A stretch of 64,000 nucleotides of DNA from CAZOWL01 sp964583605. GTDB taxonomy: Bacteria; Pseudomonadota; Gammaproteobacteria; Chromatiales; Chromatiaceae. The stretch covers positions 1 through 64,000 of the forward strand of contig CAZOWL010000006.1 of the NCBI GenBank assembly GCA_964583605.1, given 5' to 3'. Numbering within the stretch: the first letter of the stretch is position 1; each line of letters starts with the position of its first letter. Positions 60,963-64,000 of the stretch are shown piece after piece. The position numbers were made by a program, and so were the translations under genes. The notes beneath the pieces were generated by a model, which made no database searches, was not told the origin of the DNA, and saw nothing but the letters and a program-made list of their open reading frames with translations.

Positions 60963-61365
60963 CGCGGGTCGACGCTTCCGGCTTACCTATAAGCCGCATC
61001 TCTCCTTTGGGACCTCAGCCAGCCTCGCCTAGTACGCTGGTGACACTGAAATCGCGCCTCCATCGCGCAACGACGCGAAGACGCGTCGGTGTGAAGAAAT
61101 GGCGGGCTCACTGTGAGCAAGCCAACCCCTGATCCCGAAAAAGACCAACTAAACTGTTTGGAATAGTGGCCGCGGATGCCGCTCGAGGCTGGGTCGATCC
61201 GTATGCTGGAGCTCCGGGCGACTCGATTGGTGCTTGGCAGCTCCACCAGTGGCGAGAGATCCCGACGTTTCTCTGCCCTGTTTGCGTTTTCAACCGATGC
61301 GTGCTCGCGGTTCGAGCTGAGCGGTCCTTCCCCGAAACCATCCGTAGCGACCGGAGCGTGACGCG
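60963..61365. other. Intergenic stretch
   Basis: No gene is supported in these 400 bp. An AT-richer patch near 61140-61175 could hold a promoter. CCGGAG (61351-61356) may be the ribosome site of the long gene that follows, with 9 nt to its ATG. Confidence 0.45.
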
Positions 61366-64000
61366 ATGAGCGATAGAGACGACGGCCTGGGACTTTCGAT
61401 CCCCGGCATGGTGGTCGCGGCAACGCTGCTCGGCGTGGTGTTCTTCAAGAGCGTACCGTTGGAGACGACGCGGCCAGCGCCGGAGGCCCAGCTACCCGAT
61501 GCGTCGGTGACCGCCGAGCGGGCGCCGGCACGGCTTTGGGAGGATCCGTTCAATGCCGTGTATCGGCATATGCCTAATACAACAGACAGGCCGGAGGCGC
61601 CTGATACCGGCGGCGACCCGCCGGCCAACCCCGACTTCTGCTCCACTGACACCGTCGGCGCGCGGGCAGAGCGGGTCGACCCGCACGAGGCCTCGGCCCC
61701 GCCCTGCATCGCCGACCAGATCGCGCATCGCAACCAGCTCGGGCGCAAGCCGCGCATCCTGGCCGTCATGCTCCCAGGCGCGACCTCCGTCGAGTCCGGC
61801 GAGAACCGCATCCGGCGCCGCTACGCGGTCCTCTCCGCCCTGCACATCGCCGGCTTCGTTCCGGATGACGCAACCCATATTGGCTGGTTCCGTACGATCC
61901 CCGGCTCGGACCTGCCGGCGGTGATCCCCTACGAGTGGATGACCGCCACCGACGGCGCGGCCGACCCGGGCTCGGTGCTCGTCCTCTGGCTCGACGACAC
62001 GCCATTTCGCCAACGTCTCCACCGGGGCCTGACCGGTCTGGTGGCCGGCATCCTGCCGAAGGACCAGCTGCCGGCGGACGGCAAGGTCGATGTGGCGGTG
62101 CTTGGGCCGTCGTCGTCCGACGGGCTGGTCGGGCTGCTGCGGGAGGCGGCTGCCATCGCCGCTCCAACAGTGGCAAGCGGCGCCCAGATGCCGGCCTACG
62201 ACGCGGGCATGGCTGGCATGATCGGTTTGGCCGGCACGGGCACGATTGGAGCGACCCCCGTCTGGCCAGATCGGGCGTTCGAGATCCGTCTCGATGTGTA
62301 CTCGGCAACGGCGACGGCAGCCGACGACGAGTTGTTCGATCGCGCCGGGATCGAAGGCGACGGAAGGACCGTTGCTGACTATCTGTTTTGCCGCCTCAAC
62401 CTGGACCTGCACCGCACCATCGCCGACGATCGGGTCTTAGTCGAGATACTCGCCGCGGAGCTGGGCGCCCGTTTCGATCGGAGCTCCGGACCACTGCTCG
62501 GGCTGGCTATCGGCCTGCGCAAGGCAACGTCCGCGGTGCGCGAGGCTACCGTCGATCGTCTGCGCGGCACAATCCCGCCTGTGGGCTCAGGCAAGGGAGG
62601 CAAGCACGTCGTCCTGGTCTCGGAGTGGGACACCGCCTACGGCCGCTCACTGCCGATCAGTCTCTGCAAGGCCCTCGAGGCCGAGCTCGGTAAGACGACC
62701 CCCTGCGCTCACGTCGACCAGCGTGGGGCCGGCTACCCGGCAGGAGAAAGTGAGTCGCAGGGAGGAGCGGACTTGCCCTGGGTGCATCGCTTCACCTACA
62801 TGCGCGGCCTCGACGGGACCTTGGGGGCGACCGGGGGGCACGCCGGTGATCACTCGCTTGCCGACGCACTGGCCGAGTCGGCCCAAGGTACGCCGCAGCT
62901 CGACTACCTGCGGCGACTCGCCGGCCGCCTCGTCTCGCTGGAGCGAGGCTTGCCCAGTGGCCACTCGATCGCGGCTGTGGGTATCCTCGGCAGCGATATA
63001 CACGACAAGCTGCTCATCCTGCAGGCCCTGCGACCAGCGTTCCAGGGTGCGGTGTTCTTCACGACGGACCTGGACGCACGACTCTACGAGCCGGCACAGC
63101 TGCAGTGGACACGGGGCCTGGTGGTCGCCACCGGCTTCGGTCTGCAGCTCGAGGGAGCCACGGGTGCGGCGCCGACGGGCATCGATTGCCAGGATTCGAT
63201 CCCGCCGTTTCGCAGCGGCTACCAGACTGCGTTCTTCTACGCGGCGCGCGAGGCGCTCGGTGCCCTACCGGAGGCCTGCCGACTCGGCACCGAGCCGGGC
63301 TATCGCCAGGTTGAGGCAGCCGGCCAGGCGCCAGCGCCGGCCCGGCTGTTCGAGATCGGGCGCACGGGTCCGGTCGCGCTGATCCCGCCGAGGCCCGCGG
63401 GTGACGACCAAGGGGCCGATCCTGCCTCATCCGCGCCGGGCGCTCGTGCCCTTGGTAAGCAGGACACGGGCCAGGCCCGGCTCAACGCCTGGCTTGACGT
63501 ACTCCTGCTGCTGGTGATGGGCTGGGGCCTGTTTCTGGTCTTCTACCACCGGCATGTGCCCCTCTGGTGGGGGGCGCTGGGCCAAAGGCTGCGCCGATCC
63601 CCGCTCGGCACCAGCCTCGGCCTGATCCTGGCCCTGTTGGCGCTCGGCGGTCTGTTGGCTTGGCTCTGGCGCGATCTGGAGGTGCTCGCCTGTCCCCTTG
63701 CCCTCGATGCGACGGCCTGTGCCGAGCCGTTCAGCGTCACCAGCGGCATCAGCATCTGGGCGCCTGTCTACCTGCAGCTGTTGGCCGTGGTGCTGTCGGC
63801 GCTGTTCATCGCCCGCGTGCTGGTGCGGTTTCGCGCCAACATGCTTGGCCTCTCGAGCCGGTATTTCCTTGGCCGGGGCTGTGGGATCGAAAGACGACCT
63901 GCGCCAGCCGGGCTGTGGGCGGCGTCGCATGCGGAGCTGCGGCACTGGGCGCAAGTAGGGCTGCGCTGGCTCCGGCGTCCGGGCTGGGACCGAGCCGACA
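61366..64000 (+). CDS. Very large membrane protein, unknown family (3' end outside window)
   Basis: The frame from the ATG at 61366 is open for 878 codons to the window end without a stop. It begins with a membrane helix (LSIPGMVVAATLLGVVFF). A very long soluble part follows with alternating Rossmann-like stretches (KPRILAVMLPGAT, SVLVLWLDDTP, KVDVAVLGPSSSDG, KHVVLVSEWDTAYG, SIAAVGILGSDIHDKLLI, GAVFFTTDLDARL), and then helices (VLLLLVMGWGLFLVFY, LGLILALLALGGLLAWLW, LQLLAVVLSALFIARVLV). The SDIHDKLLILQAL and FFTTDLDARLYEP segments recall periplasmic-binding-protein type I folds, but no family is recognised. Cysteines in the soluble part may pair in the periplasm. Confidence 0.78.
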   Translation, partial: MSDRDDGLGLSIPGMVVAATLLGVVFFKSVPLETTRPAPEAQLPDASVTAERAPARLWEDPFNAVYRHMPNTTDRPEAPDTGGDPPANPDFCSTDTVGARAERVDPHEASAPPCIADQIAHRNQLGRKPRILAVMLPGATSVESGENRIRRRYAVLSALHIAGFVPDDATHIGWFRTIPGSDLPAVIPYEWMTATDGAADPGSVLVLWLDDTPFRQRLHRGLTGLVAGILPKDQLPADGKVDVAVLGPSSSDGLVGLLREAAAIAAPTVASGAQMPAYDAGMAGMIGLAGTGTIGATPVWPDRAFEIRLDVYSATATAADDELFDRAGIEGDGRTVADYLFCRLNLDLHRTIADDRVLVEILAAELGARFDRSSGPLLGLAIGLRKATSAVREATVDRLRGTIPPVGSGKGGKHVVLVSEWDTAYGRSLPISLCKALEAELGKTTPCAHVDQRGAGYPAGESESQGGADLPWVHRFTYMRGLDGTLGATGGHAGDHSLADALAESAQGTPQLDYLRRLAGRLVSLERGLPSGHSIAAVGILGSDIHDKLLILQALRPAFQGAVFFTTDLDARLYEPAQLQWTRGLVVATGFGLQLEGATGAAPTGIDCQDSIPPFRSGYQTAFFYAAREALGALPEACRLGTEPGYRQVEAAGQAPAPARLFEIGRTGPVALIPPRPAGDDQGADPASSAPGARALGKQDTGQARLNAWLDVLLLLVMGWGLFLVFYHRHVPLWWGALGQRLRRSPLGTSLGLILALLALGGLLAWLWRDLEVLACPLALDATACAEPFSVTSGISIWAPVYLQLLAVVLSALFIARVLVRFRANMLGLSSRYFLGRGCGIERRPAPAGLWAASHAELRHWAQVGLRWLRRPGWDRAD

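Overview
The window is about 64 kb of high-GC chromosomal DNA from a gammaproteobacterium. The housekeeping core (hemA-prfA-prmC on one strand; TPR gene-ispE-tRNA-Gln-prs-rplY-pth on the other), plus BolA, DUF1820, two proteins with VPLPA/PEP-CTERM-type sorting tails and an OprB-type porin, fits a member of the Chromatiales (purple sulphur bacteria and relatives). No rRNA or photosynthesis gene is present, so the exact genus is not claimed.

Layout. 1-5.4 kb: a VapBC-type toxin-antitoxin pair, a coiled-coil membrane protein, a decayed XRE regulator, and two secreted C-terminally sorted proteins that share a duplicated upstream element. 5.6-12.8 kb: a P1B-type (Zn/Cd/Pb-like) ATPase that overlaps a beheaded MerR regulator, an alkaline phosphatase, and a large secreted protein with a CbiX-like motif. 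13.2-18.9 kb: a compact cluster of an HMA-like protein, Fur, four or five small one- or two-helix proteins and a P-type ATPase with an SCA motif in place of CPC. It is best read as a ferrosome (fez) iron-storage-organelle locus, with a perfect FNR-type box and a palindrome over a candidate promoter upstream. 19-33.6 kb: cupin, OprB porin, PspA-like operon, PAS protein, BolA, ankyrin lipoprotein, DUF1820, two paralogous envelope proteins, M1-type peptidase, ChaN/PDZ lipoprotein, nicotinamidase and rhodanese. 33.6-38 kb: an RND efflux pump with its adaptor. 38.6-47.9 kb: haem, translation and PRPP housekeeping genes. 48-56.8 kb: a large chemoreceptor with a duplicated sensor region, a DUF2256-DUF3253 protein, mfd, tRNA-Cys and dgkA. 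57-59.9 kb: a Spy-like periplasmic protein with its two-component system. 60-64 kb: an AT-richer secreted ClpP-like protease between two copies of the repeat, then a very long membrane protein gene that runs off the window end.

The most striking non-coding feature is a dispersed repeat of about 125 bp, present 14 times (full, half or rearranged) in both orientations. It has a long inverted repeat around GGGGCGAGGCGA and a second hairpin around CCCTC/GAGGG. Several copies sit exactly on gene borders: they supply stop codons (ispE, the ChaN gene, pncA), abut a tRNA, or lie 20-35 bp in front of start codons. Translated copies create false N-terminal extensions and false ORFs containing LALWERVGVRERS-like peptides.

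All function calls come from reading motifs by eye; no database search was run.
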